Below are positions 12,611-24,137 of a stretch of 64,000 nucleotides of DNA, piece by piece. This DNA comes from Allantophomopsis cytisporea (Eukaryota; Ascomycota; Leotiomycetes; Phacidiales; Phacidiaceae), in contig CP103028.1 in the NCBI GenBank assembly GCA_024752435.1, positions 248,001 to 312,000 on the forward strand, read 5' to 3'. The notes beneath the pieces are model-generated. The model was given only the letters and a program-made list of their open reading frames with translations. It made no database searches and was not told the origin of the DNA. How positions within the stretch are numbered: position 1 is the first letter of the stretch; every line of letters starts with the position of its first letter. A program made the position numbers and the translations under genes.

Positions 12611-13375
12611 CTTGGGCTAGTGTTCGGGAAAGGTGCTTCGAGGTCGGGTTTCAGCAGGTTCAAGACCCTCTCAACGATCCCAAGACAACAGGCTGCTGTG
12701 ATGAACCTTATGGAAGACTCGTTCCGATTTCAAGTGGTAAATGATGCTCTGATCGACCTGCAGAGAATATCGTATGGGATTTGGCGGGGTACTCGAGTTT
12801 CTTTAAAGCGATGGTGTACCGTTCTATTTAAGGTAGGTACTAACTACTTAGATACTGTCAAGTTGCTCAAGCGGGGAAGAGAGTATAGTGTAATGGACAG
12901 GTGATCTGTTCTGAACAAGAGGCATGAAACAATTCTCGGGGACAGCTTTAAGGTACCATTATATTTTTAGTTGAGGTTGTGCTTTGTCAAGTTGGGCAGC
13001 TGAAGGGAAGATTCGAGGTTGACCGAGTCTCACCTCTCACTGAAATGCACCAATAAACTGTATTGGAGCCCAAGGCGTTTAAGGCCGCCACTTTGATGCA
13101 GCTTCCATTGCTCACGGCCAAAGCTCCACGTGCCAAAAGGCTGTAGTCAGCGTGCACTCGCGTGTCTCTATCGCGCGCCGGAGCATACGCCATGCAACAA
13201 CGAGATACCTGGAGCTGATGCACCACACTCTCATCAACAACAAACTCCGATCACAACATCAGCGCGACCTTTCGAAAACGATACTTGTGGCTAAATACCA
13301 TCCTGCGAGGGGTGATTATTCTGTATCGTAGCTTCAAATAATCGCCACAGTCCGTATTGGACTGCGTGAGGCAAC
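12611..13375. promoter_or_regulatory. Shared divergent promoter region of UBC1 and RPT2
   Basis: 765 bp lie between the two start codons, which point away from each other. It contains one CACGTG palindrome at 13127-13132. I looked for the yeast proteasome element GGTGGCAAA on both strands and did not find an exact copy. That these genes share regulation is inferred from arrangement and pathway only. Confidence 0.5.
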
Positions 13376-14942
13376 ATGGTAAGCTTCATTGACGTCGATG
13401 GCAATCATCAAACAACAGCTTGCTAAAGTAAGATCACAGGGAAACCAGCAATCCGGCATGGGCGGCGGCCCTCCAGGCGGAGATGATAAAGACGCAAAGG
13501 ATAAGAAGGTATTGTTTACTATCATCATCGATATGGTTGAGTTATCGATGCTAATATAAACTAGAAGGAGAAACCAAAGTACGAACCACCACCAAGACCA
13601 ACAACCCGCATCGGACGTAAGAAGCGTAAGCAAGGAGGACCAAATGCTGCAGCTAAGCTCCCTGCTGTTTACCCGACTTCGAGATGTAAATTAAGGTATC
13701 TGCGAATGCAGCGAATTCACGACCATCTGTTGCTCGAAGAGGAATACGTTGAGAATCAAGAACGTCTGCGAAGAGCTAAGACCGCAAAAGAGGGAGAGGC
13801 TTTACCAGCATCAGCTGGAGGCGATGCCGATGCTGTTGACAGAAATGCCGATGAGCGTGGTAGAGTCGATGACATGAGAGGTAGTCCAATGGGTGTCGGA
13901 ACTTTGGAGGAGATGATCGATGACGACCACGCTATTGTATCGAGCACGACCGGACCTGAATACTACGTTTCGATTATGTCGTTCGTCGACAAGGACCTTC
14001 TCGAGCCTGGAGCTAGCGTTCTCTTACATCACAAGACCGTTTCCATTGTTGGTGTTCTCACCGATGACACTGACCCTTCTGTCTCTGTCATGAAGCTTGA
14101 CAAGGCGCCAACCGAATCTTACGCCGATATTGGTGGATTGGAGTCACAGATTCAAGAGGTCCGAGAGTCTGTGGAGCTTCCGCTGTTACATCCAGAGCTT
14201 TACGAAGAGATGGGTATCAAGCCACCGAAGGGTGTTATCCTCTACGGTGCTCCTGGTACAGGAAAGACCTTGTTGGCAAAGGCTGTGGCCAATCAGACAA
14301 GCGCTACTTTCTTGCGTATTGTGGGTAGTGAGTTGATTCAGAAGTACTTGGGTGACGGTCCCAGACTTGTTCGTCAACTCTTTACAGTACGTATCTCTCA
14401 ACGATTCACCAGAGATCCTGCTAACTAGTTTATAGACTGCTGCTGAGAATGCTCCGTCTATTGTCTTCATCGATGAGATTGATGCTATCGGTACCAAGAG
14501 ATACGAATCAAGTTCCGGTGGTGAGCGTGAGATTCAACGTACTATGTTGGAACTTCTTAACCAGCTTGATGGATTCGACGACCGTGGGGATGTCAAGGTC
14601 ATCATGGCTACTAACAAGATCGATACCCTGGATCCTGCTCTCATCCGACCTGGACGTATTGATCGAAAGATTCTCTTTGAGAACCCAGATCAGCACACCA
14701 AGCGCAAGATTTTCACTCTTCACACATCCAAGATGTCGCTGAACGAGGATGTAGATCTTGAAGAGTTCATTACTCAAAAGGATGATCTTTCTGGAGCTGA
14801 CATCAAGGCTATCTGTTCTGAAGCCGGTCTGTTAGCTCTTCGTGAGAGAAGAATGAGGGTGCAAATGGCAGATTTCCGTTCAGCTAGAGAGCGTGTTCTC
14901 AAGACCAAGACAGAGAACGAGCCCGAGGGACTGTACTTGTAG
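13376..14942 (+). CDS. RPT2: 26S proteasome regulatory subunit 4 (AAA ATPase Rpt2)
   Basis: One of six ATPases of the proteasome base; it unfolds substrates and helps open the 20S gate. Exons 13376-13378, 13440-13508, 13565-14386 and 14436-14942 encode 466 residues. The first coding exon is the ATG alone. Splicing gives MGNQQSG, fitting the N-myristoylation signal known for Rpt2. The sequence follows the family throughout: KPKYEPPPRPTTRIGRKKRK, TSRCKLRYLRMQRI, the OB-fold region, Walker A GAPGTGKT (252-259), Walker B IVFIDE (Asp311-Glu312), and NKIDTLDPALIRPGRIDRK. It ends in GLYL, a hydrophobic-Tyr-X tail that docks into the 20S pocket. The last intron lies just after RQLFT. Confidence 0.98.
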
Positions 14943-15327
14943 GGGGCTTCGAACAGGTGGCAGAGCTATCTCGACTAGTTGTTTCAGCCAATGTATTTTA
15001 GAGCCTGCATACAATGAGATTTGCTATAATGGTTGTCCTGTCTTGTCCGTGTGAAATGATATTTTCAAGCCTCCTTAGTGTGAAGTCAAGAAATGTCTAA
15101 TTGGATGACACACCTTTGCGCTAGATGATAATTTAGTTCTTCTAGGGATTCAGTTATATTTAGTGATAAGAATAAATAATCTTATAAGTAAATGTTGCAG
15201 ATGCTAGTCCAATGATAAACAAGTTACTTTGATAAATGTTAGTGATACGCCTCACATCCGAGGCAGCAACGATATATAACAAAGAGCTCCTCCGCCTCAA
15301 CTTCCAGTAGCTGACAACACCGTCATC
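14943..15327. other. Spacer and cyclin H promoter
   Basis: A CCAAT box at about 15209 and a TATA-like stretch (gatatataac) near 15270 precede the cyclin H start. No gene. Confidence 0.5.
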
Positions 15328-16523
15328 ATGAACGAAGATGAGAGGTATCGCACCTCTACGCAATACCGACTTTGGTCTTATTCCCCAGAGTCTCTCGCAA
15401 CTCTTCGCGAAACCACCAACCAGAATGCTGCCGAGCGAGTCCGTGAAGCTATGAAGAGGGTCACAGCCTCCAAAGCCTCTTCAACAACTCAAAGTGCTGA
15501 AGCAAGTGAGGCTGAACAGAATGGCACACCAGTACCAACGAATTCGAATGGGGAAATTGACTGTCTAACTGCTGAGGAGGAGTTGAAGTTGTTAGCGTTC
15601 TATTGCAGACAGACTATCGATTTGGGAAATCATATGAAAGTGCCTACGGAGGTCAAGGTGACTATGCCTGTTGAAGTTTTGAATGGCCCAAGCTGACATT
15701 TGGACAGGCTACGGCTATTCAGTATGTTCGGAGATTTTATATCACGAATTCTCTCATGACCTATCACCCCCGCGACATTTTGAAGACGGCTCTCTTCTTC
15801 GCAACCAAAACGGAGAATCACTACATCCGTCTCACGAAATTTGCCTCTGAGCTCCCAAAGACGAAGCCAGAAGATATTCTTGCATCGGAATTTCTGCTCA
15901 CACAGGGTCTGAGATTTACATTTGATGTACGACATCCATACCGAGCTCTTGAAGGCGCAGCAATGGAATTACAAGCTCTGGCTGGAGGACGTATACCCGC
16001 ACTACCCGGACAAGCACCCCCGAAATTTGAGGCGGATCTAGCTCGGCGGGCAAAAGATGCCCATGGCAAGGCGAGAGAATACCTGAAGACAAGCGCACTT
16101 CTCACGGACGTTTATTTTCACTACACTCCATCACAAATCATGATGGCGTCCTTGTTCATAGCCGACTACGAACTCACTACTTGGTACATATCTGTGAAGT
16201 TCCCCGGAGAGGAAGGCTCGGCGGCTGACAGTATGCGCGATAAAGTTATGATGACGCTGGAGGACTGCGCGAATATGTTGAAAAGCGTGAGCCCCAGTGT
16301 GGGCGAAGCTGAGCTAAAAGAGTTGAAGGCTTACAATAAGAAACTTGCTAAGTGCAGAAATCCAGAGAAGGTGGATTTGGTAGGCATCAATGAGCGGGTC
16401 AAGAGGGATAATCTGGAGGGCGGGAGTCTGGACGAGAATGTGGCTAAGAAAAGGAAGTTGGAGAGGGAGACCAGCGAGAAGGAAGGTCGGGATTTGTTTG
16501 GGCCAGAGATCAAAAAGGCTTGA
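15328..16523 (+). CDS. CCL1: Cyclin H, regulatory subunit of the TFIIH/CDK-activating kinase
   Basis: Partner cyclin of the Kin28/CDK7 kinase, acting in transcription start (RNA polymerase II tail phosphorylation) and, in some fungi, CDK activation. Exons 15328-15657 and 15708-16523 give 381 residues; the intron joins PTEVK to ATAIQYVRRFYI inside the first cyclin box. Features typical of cyclin H: the N-terminal EDERYRTSTQYRLWSYSPE, the cyclin-box helices (YCRQTIDLG, HPRDILKTALFFATKTE, TKPEDILASEFLLTQGLRF), and the second box (SQIMMASLFIADYE). A basic/acidic tail ends in KKRKLERE, a possible nuclear signal. The gene symbol follows yeast. Confidence 0.93.
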
Positions 16524-17137
16524 TAACTTTGGAGCTGGGACTTGTATTTTTGGAACGGTTTGCTATTTAGCGTGGTGTTTGGGGCTGGTCAGCATTTACA
16601 AGGCGTCACGAATGTCAATCAAGGCATGAGCGACGTGGAAAAACTTTTGATATTATGATGTTTTGAAGATTGAAAGCTCTTCCTGATCAATGTGACTTGA
16701 TTATTCCTGGATTTCCTCTTGCAAATACAGAGTGATGAGGAACTTGCGATGGAAGAGTGATAGGTGGAATCGTGTACGATGTGCTGGTTGGTCTCAAGCT
16801 GATGATTGAAAGACATTTGAACTGCCATGTTGTCGAAAAGTATACTGGAACGTGGTGAGAGGTGAACCGGACTGGACGTTATAGAATAAGAATTGAAATT
16901 CAGAGGTTTAGGGCAAGCGGAAATAAGAAAATGAAAAGGAAAAGGAACCAAGTAAATGTATGAAGAATTTGTTTGTGATCCAATCGAATAGTTGGGAGAC
17001 AAAGTCTATTGGTATCTCGGTTGTTTATGCTTCTTGTGTCATACTTGGTTATGTCTTTTGTCGGAAAGGAGAAGGAGAGGTTGATATCTGACTGGAAAGA
17101 AACGAATGATCAAGTGGGGTAGTTAATCCCGATGGTG
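16524..17137. other. Spacer between convergent genes
   Basis: 3' flanks of cyclin H and the BTB gene. No gene recognised. Confidence 0.5.
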
Positions 17138-19071
17138 CTACATTGCAAGGTCGAGAAAGTAGGAGAAAGGCTCAGGCTCCGATCCTTCCTGGCCCCAAGG
17201 AAGCTCATCTTGTTCGATCTTAGTGCATGTCAAATAATTTATGCCGAGGCTCTCAAGTTCCCAGATGTTTATCTTGCTGTAGTTTTGAGCGAGCGCAAAA
17301 GCTCGTTCCTGAGCGTAAACTTTCAAGCATTTAAGTTGCTCAGCAACAATGTCGAATGTTCCGAAATTTGCACCTTGGAATATCTTCAATCGGGCTCGAA
17401 CGTCATCCTCTCTGAGGTAAACATAAGGTTTATTTGCGATAGTACGAAAGAAGGTGCCGAGTCCGCTGGTGTGATACTCCAGGCGTTGCTGCGAAAGCCA
17501 GTATTGCCATAGAGCGCCTACAAGCCAGTCCTCAACGAAGGGGGTGTCTCCTTCTTCGAGGTGCGGGGGGCTAATTAGCGCATTTCCATCATCTGTATTC
17601 CAGAATACCTCAACAGTGTTCAGCGTCAACTCTAGAATAGCTTTTGTCTGTTTATCCCTCAAGTCGGCTGCCTTCTTCTTGATAAGGGACATCATCTGAG
17701 GCTCAAGAATCTCTTGGTTCATTGACCATGGCCACTCTGGGTAAAAAGCAACGATATGAATGAGCGCCTCCTGTACAATCATAGTTGAATGCAGCATCCA
17801 TCCGAAATCCAACCATCGAGGTGGGTTATCAATAATTTTTTGGATGAGGTCCCGTCCGAGCGACTCCCAAGTTTCACGAAGAGATGCTCTTACCAAATTT
17901 TGGCACAAGTACTCTTGACTGAGCTCCAAAAGATCATAAGTCTGCTTGAATCCGTTACCCAAGTCACTCGTCTCGATGTTGGCAGAATCTTCATAAAAGA
18001 TCATGAAGAGATTGTTGTACATATTGAGAATTCTGAGCGGAGGTTGAGGACGCTCCGCTTCTACAGCTTCATATGGATGATCATTTGGAATTTTGAAAGT
18101 GAAACTCTAGACATAGTGAGCTATACAAACTTGAACAAAGATTCAAATACATACACTTCGAATTAAACGCCATTTTCCATGGCGTATCTGTTTCAGCTCA
18201 AAGCGCTTGCTGGCCCTTGTATTTTCAGACTTCAAGAAGTCGCAGGGCTCATCAACATCCTTGTTGAGCTCCGAATCGAAACGTGCCGATTTATTTCGAA
18301 GGAATTCCTCATGCAACTGGTATTGGAAATCGATATTGTTTATAGATAGTATAACTACAACGTCCCCAGAGTCATATCGAGGATATCCGGATGGCACTTC
18401 GGGATTCGGAAGAGTTCTCAATGCGTATTCATTGGAGGGGCCATATTCTGTGCCATTTTCTTCTCCGAAAGCTGTTGGATCAGGTGTTTCGATTGTTTCC
18501 TGACCGGTATGTCTTGAGACGGTAGAACTTCTGGATTTCCCAAGAGACTGTGAATCCGATCTTGACACACTCTTCGAATCAAGATCCATCTCAGTACTTT
18601 CTGGGTCTTCCGAATCCTCTACAAGATCAATAACTAAGTTCGAGGTATTTTTCAAAAGAGTCTGTTCTTCCGCCAATTTCGCAATAGCCTTCGAGGCTGA
18701 TCTTGTTACTCGTACATAGTTGCTTTTGGCCATATTCAGAGCATAAGTTTCAGCGTCGCAATTATCTTCGTCATTATGCAAGAAGGTTGGACGGGGTCGC
18801 ATTGTACTAGTAACATTATCCAAGTTTTGTCGAATTTTTTTGATTTTGGTAATGCAGCTCTTCTTCGTTGACTCTGATACCTCATTCTTGGTGCCTTGAG
18901 CCTGTTCGTGTGCTTTTCTCCGCATACGAGTACGTAGCAAAGCTTTTATTTGTTTCTCATAATATTCAAGTTTGTCTTCGAATCCATCAGTACAAGAAAA
19001 TCGACAGATAGATTTGACGACTTCTACTTACCCTTCTTCTTCCAACTCTTCATGTTTGCTAGGGAAGCCAT
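17138..19071 (-). CDS. BTB/POZ-domain protein of fungal type
   Basis: Exons 19032-19071, 18155-18975 and 17138-18106 give 609 residues. The 40-nt first exon encodes MASLANMKSWKKK and joins DKLEYYEKQIKALLRTRMRR, a short charged helix. A long Ser/Asp-rich, probably disordered region follows (to about 210). A BTB-like start is seen at 215 (DSGDVVVILSINNIDFQYQLHEEFL), interrupted by an intron, then SFTFKIPNDHPYEAVEAE and MYNNLFMIFYEDS. The helical C-terminal part (YDLLELSQEYLCQNLVRASL) matches the pattern after BTB in large fungal families. The function of these families is mostly unknown; some BTB proteins are Cullin-3 adaptors. Both introns (56 and 48 bp) fit the frame. Confidence 0.8.
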
Positions 19072-21420
19072 CTAGAATTAATACCAATATCAGGCTCAAA
19101 TGCAATTATCAGGATTGAACCTCAAAGCTTTGCGAGAGTCAGAGCTGACCAAGATACCATATATGTTAAATTTGTCGACATGAATAACATTGCTGTGAAT
19201 AAATATAATGAATGGATAACTAAACTTTCAAGTGCGTTGTGTAGGTTGACGAAGCTAGACAACAAGGTACGAATAAAGACGACTGAAAAACTATGTTATT
19301 TGCCATATGAAACTAAAGAATCAAAGCATGTAAGGAACAGATAAATGAACACTATCAGGTATGAAACTCTTTGAGAAAGGTTGAAACTGGAAGTCATAAA
19401 CACCACTGAGAGTCCTTGGGAATACACAAAAACTCCAACGCGAAGCAGCCTGAAAACAAGGTATTTTTGGTCTCAGAGACAAATTCTGAAAGTTCACGTA
19501 CCTTGAGTGATATACCCAATTCCCGATGACTGGTTAAACGATGAGATGTGTAGCGTCCTCAGTACAACCAGTTCATTGATGGGTTGCAGATGTTGCATGT
19601 GGCGATGGATTTTAGAACCGCGCGAAGATCTTTGCCGTGAAGACAAATTAACGGTGAATGAAACAACAGTGAAGCGATAATCTTGTTAGACAATTTTGTT
19701 GTCACCAATCTGCGTCAGCTGCCTATTATGTGTTAGTGAAGGCTGGACTACGTATTATTTCAAGTGAGAATGAACATACGGTAGAGCCGAAGCTCAATGA
19801 CGTTGAAGCTATTGAAATAGTTGTGAGGAGTGCAGGGTGAAAGTGAGAAGATATAGAACTTCAAGTTGCGTTTTGGGATATATCTTGAAGTGAATGGCTG
19901 CTAAATGAGCCTCGCCTTCACTGGATCGGGTTCACTCTGAAGCTTGCACCAAAGAAGAACCAACAACCTTGCAGCTTCTTGGTATATATTTTATGGTGGA
20001 AGTGTATGAAGTGATTCTGTGAGTTGGTGATATTATCATATGAATCGAATTCCGTTTCTCTTGAGTGATGATTGTGGTGACGACTGATGACTTGGAACGT
20101 GGTTACTGAAAGTTTGGAGAGTCAAGTGCTCAATTCATAGTATGCAGGATAAGCACGAGTGGTTGAGATGATGAAAGCGGAGGATACTTAGAGGACTGAG
20201 ACTTATTTTAGCTGGCTATGTCCCCAAAAGCTTCAAAAGAGGTCGAATGTGAGTAAGTCATCAATATCTTCTAAGAGATGGAAGATACGAAGCAGGACAA
20301 GAGCTGCTTAGAATGGTGATATAAGGACCTAAATTGCTCTTATAGTAAAATCGTGAGACCAGATGAGCTGAAATATGTTTGTTTCGAGTTCAGAAGTTAT
20401 TCATTTCACAAATTTTAAGGCATATGAGCAGATAACGATTGAATTGGTCGAAAAGGTATCTTAGTGCGGAAGTGTGAGATAATGAAGAGTCAGATTAGTC
20501 AGGAGACAAACGATGCTTCAACCGCCAAAATGGTTGGTCGACGAGGTGTATTGTGCAGGTAAGGTGATCAGCCTCAACACCACCAGCAAAGAAACCCGAG
20601 AGTGAGTGAGTGAGTTAGATACATGAATAGATATGTATACATATAAGTTCCAATTCAAAGACAAAATATAAAACAAAATTGCAAAAAGAATACGGACCAA
20701 TCATACTTTTTATTTCTGATCGAAACCGCACCAGAAAACCCCCGAAGGGTTTTACTGATGCAAGTTCCTGGGGAATCGAACTCTCGACCCTTCGCATTAT
20801 ACGCTTAATGAAGGTTCTCGCCGATGCGAACGTTCAACTCTGCCATTGGATTTAACCTTTGGAACTTGGTGACATGAGGCCAACTATCTTGGTTCATAAC
20901 ATGACCTTGGGAATTATAGGCTTACTGTGCTATGATAGGCAGATATAAGTAGCTGCTTGACCAACCACACTGATACCTCTACCATCAGCTCTATTCTGCC
21001 ACCTCATGTCGGACTATCTAGCCATTCGGTGCGCTCGCCCACATACCTGGCTTCTAGAGGCAGCCATTATGGATGTGGTATGATACTTCTGTTTTAGGTA
21101 GGATTGTGACCCGGGTATCGTCAAGAATCACACTTTCGAGATGATAACTGAAGCAAGCTCAAGATCTTGGGGTTTGCATTTATCCCAGCTAATACAAACA
21201 ATGGCATAGCCCATTCGATTCGACAGCAAGTAGTCCCCAGTGGCACAGATATTCAAGATATCTCATGACAAAATTCACAATCACGAAAAGAAAGTATATT
21301 TATAATTTGTTAAAGGTCTTAAGAAAACAATCGACTATTATCCGTACGCCACGCAATGCAGAGTTGCTACCTTTTCCCTTCCCATCTACCGCAAACGCCC
21401 TTCATATATCCACGCATTAC
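19072..21420. other. Spacer with a tRNA-like relic
   Basis: About 2.3 kb with no protein gene recognised. The only structure is the inverted-repeat, tRNA-like segment at 20735-20867. Confidence 0.5.
20735..20867 (-). other. Possible tRNA-derived relic and adjacent hairpin
   Basis: On the minus strand an 8-bp perfect inverted repeat (CAAGTTCC / GGAACTTG) bounds about 107 nt. It contains an A-box-like TGGCAGAGTTG and, at the right distance from the 3' arm, a B-box-like AGTTCGATTCC. CCTTC and GAAGG could pair as an anticodon stem. The T-stem does not pair (GAGAG against CCCCA), so it is not a working tRNA. Directly downstream is a hairpin, AAAACCC-TTCG-GGGGTTTT with one bulged base. It could be a decayed tRNA, a tRNA-derived element, or chance. 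Confidence 0.25.
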
Positions 21421-22854
21421 TCAAAATCTACTTCTAATTAGCTTCTTATTCATGAACAATGTGATGTCAAGGCTTACCGTATTTCATAAGACCCCGCACG
21501 TGTCATATATCTGACCCATTTCACACTCGAGTAATTGCTCTTCTCAAACACTTTGAGGTATCGTACCAGAAGTCCAGAACTCGTGAACATCAACAAACTA
21601 AAATTCAGGCTGAGAGGAGGTCTCGACCAAGCCTTTTGGTTGGTCATGCTTGTCAAAGTAGCTTCGGCGCTCAAAACAAACTCGTTCTGTCCGGTGAAGC
21701 GAGGGATCTTCCAAACAATATTGTTCTCACTAGGCTCGTACTTTGCTTTTCCTTGGGTACATCTCTCCGTGATACGCGCGGTGTTCAATGGAGTTGGTAC
21801 TCGAACAACAACGTTTGTTGCAAAGAGCTTGCTGCCATAGTTTGCTCTAATGGCAATGCTGTATTCTACCTTGGTCTTACCGACTTCATTGACAATAGCG
21901 TGGACCTTGAAAGGCAAGTTGACGTTCTCGGTTGCGCGGTATCGCATGAGCTCGAATTCACCATCTGGTGGGATGAAAGAGATGATTCTGTCAGTATCAA
22001 ACTTTCCGAGCTTCACACATTGGTGGAACTGGCAGTCTTCAAGTGTGACACTTCCAGCTGCAGCTTTCGTTGCTTTTGTTCCCATCCTATTACCAGATGG
22101 GAGCGAGGAGAGCGTGTCGCCATCGAGGAGAAGTCTATCGTTCAGACCGAATTTACATTCCGGGGTGCCGGAGAGATATGCTCGCATGACAATCTGGCCA
22201 TTAACGTCGGCTCGAAGCACAGTTCCGGTTGCTGACATAAGGAGGTTGACATCCTCGATAACATCGACGAAGGCTTCGTTTTTGCGGTACTTGACGTCAG
22301 CCTTTCTCCAAGACAAAGCACCCGTGGCTTGCATGGTGATCTTTGCGGAATCCTCCATAGTTCGTTCGGACTTGACTCCTTCGGTTGTGATGTACATCTT
22401 AAGAGTATCGGTCTCGGTGTTTTGAGGATATCCAAAGTCCAGAATTTCTGTACAGGGTAGTCAGTAATCCAGTGTCTAACTTTCTGTTGTCTTCCTGCAT
22501 AGCCGAGAAGATCATACCATCCAGAAGCTCATAGACAAGGACAAAGTTGTTCTTCACAGCCTCCTCATCGAATTTCCCAAAATATCCCTTTCCAAGCGCA
22601 ATCAATCTGTACAAGAACTCGAAGACCAGCGCAGCATTGGCGTTACTTCTCGTAACAGCGACCAAATAAATATTCTCGTGCTTGACATGGCTGAAAGTCG
22701 TGCTACCCAACGTTAGGATGGGTGATCTAACCTGCGCGTTCGAGATGACCTGAATGCGGAAGACGTCTGCGAGTCGCGGTCGACAATCATTGCGGAAGGC
22801 GCGGAAGATGAGGTTTTCCCCCTTTTGGTTGAAGATTAAGATACCGGACAGCAT
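21421..22854 (-). CDS. APM4: AP-2 clathrin adaptor complex, mu subunit
   Basis: Medium chain of the plasma-membrane AP-2 adaptor, which binds cargo tyrosine motifs in endocytosis. Exons 22518-22854, 21478-22447 and 21421-21427 give 437 residues. The N-terminal longin part starts MLSGILIFNQKGENLIFRA. LLDGEILDFGYPQNTE spans the first intron and is typical of mu subunits. The mu-homology domain follows (ATGALSWRKADVKYRKNE, then VKWVRYMTRAGSYEIR). Reading through after SYEIR gives an immediate stop. A GT donor at that point and an AG acceptor 50 bp on add a 7-nt exon encoding the last residue, which yields the ending SYEIRF that I recall for this family. I therefore prefer the spliced ending. Confidence 0.94.
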
Positions 22855-24137
22855 CTTGGAGGCGCAGTGAGATAGAGGGAGAAAAGCGAATCGAAGACAG
22901 TGTTGCGCTGTTGTCACAGGAATGTAATGTTGATGCAGCTGGTGTGGGGGAGCTTTGGGACCAGAAGCCGCGGAAGTTGCCGAGGCTGATTATCATGGCT
23001 GCCCCTGAGCGTTGAACATTGTATCGATGCCCCATAACTTTCGACCTCCTGCATACATACGAGAATCTAATTAAGAGAGCGCAAGATTTGGAATTGCTCT
23101 TCATGATTGGCAGGAATTAGTGTATCCTGATTGGCTAGTATAAGCATAATTTAGTAAAACGTCGACGATCAGCTAAGGATAGGTCTGTATAGGTCGTTTT
23201 GTATCAATAATGTCTTGAAGAGTTTGACAACTTCAGTCAAGAATTGTGTCTTAAGTATGATTGTTTATCTTCTCTATTGAGATCTTTCCAAAGGAAGCTT
23301 CTCTCAAACCAGAAAGATCCTAATGTTTGACTTCAATCAGAACTTAGGATGAAGAAAATTGAACGGAAATGAACGGAGCGTGTCTTTAAAATGTTACACT
23401 TTCAATACCTGATTTGACTGTACCCATCTCTGAAGAAGCTTGCACTTCATTCGGTCTTCTAATAGATTATTTCCCTTTCTTTCTTCAAAATCGTTACTTC
23501 CAGTCAAGAACTGCCGGTTAATTATAAGATACAGATAAGAGAACAAAGTAAGGACGCCCTCACTTTGGTTGAAAATGCGTCGCCTATCTAGGAATGATTG
23601 GTGATTGATTGATTGATTGATCGCAAGAACCCTGTACTGCAGGCCATCCATATCAATATCATCAATCGGGCATCACACATTGGGTCTGAGCAACCTCGTA
23701 GGCAGAAGTAATAAACCATGGCGTACTGTCTGAGTGATATTATCGGCTTTCATGTTTGGCATAATATTGAAAGATTACATACTTTCATACATAGGATGGT
23801 GACTTTGATCTTCAATAAGGTAAACCTGAGAATGAAGTGAATAAAACCGACTGCTCCTTCCACAAACATATCCATATATCTGAATCTCGTATAGAATGAT
23901 GTGCTTTGTACAGAGATGCCGAGACTGACGTGTGTTCCTGACTCGTTCAGTTCTTGGAAAAAGATAACCCCCACATCGCTCGCCTGCCCCACCTAGTACC
24001 TCATTCCCCCGCTTCCCCAACCACTTCTTCCAAGGCCTACTTCTCTTTACCACTTCTTACATCGTCAATGAGATAAAGCCTTGTTAAGTTCATCTCAATT
24101 ATTATATCGTGAGGTTTTATTCAATTGACAAGCGGTC
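22855..24137. other. Divergent promoter region between APM4 and the oxidoreductase gene
   Basis: 1.28 kb between two outward-facing genes. Contains a small (GATT)4 microsatellite at 23603-23618. No further gene. Confidence 0.5.

Noticed and set aside
17132..17512. 126-codon plus-strand frame
   Set aside because: Antisense shadow of the last exon of the BTB gene.
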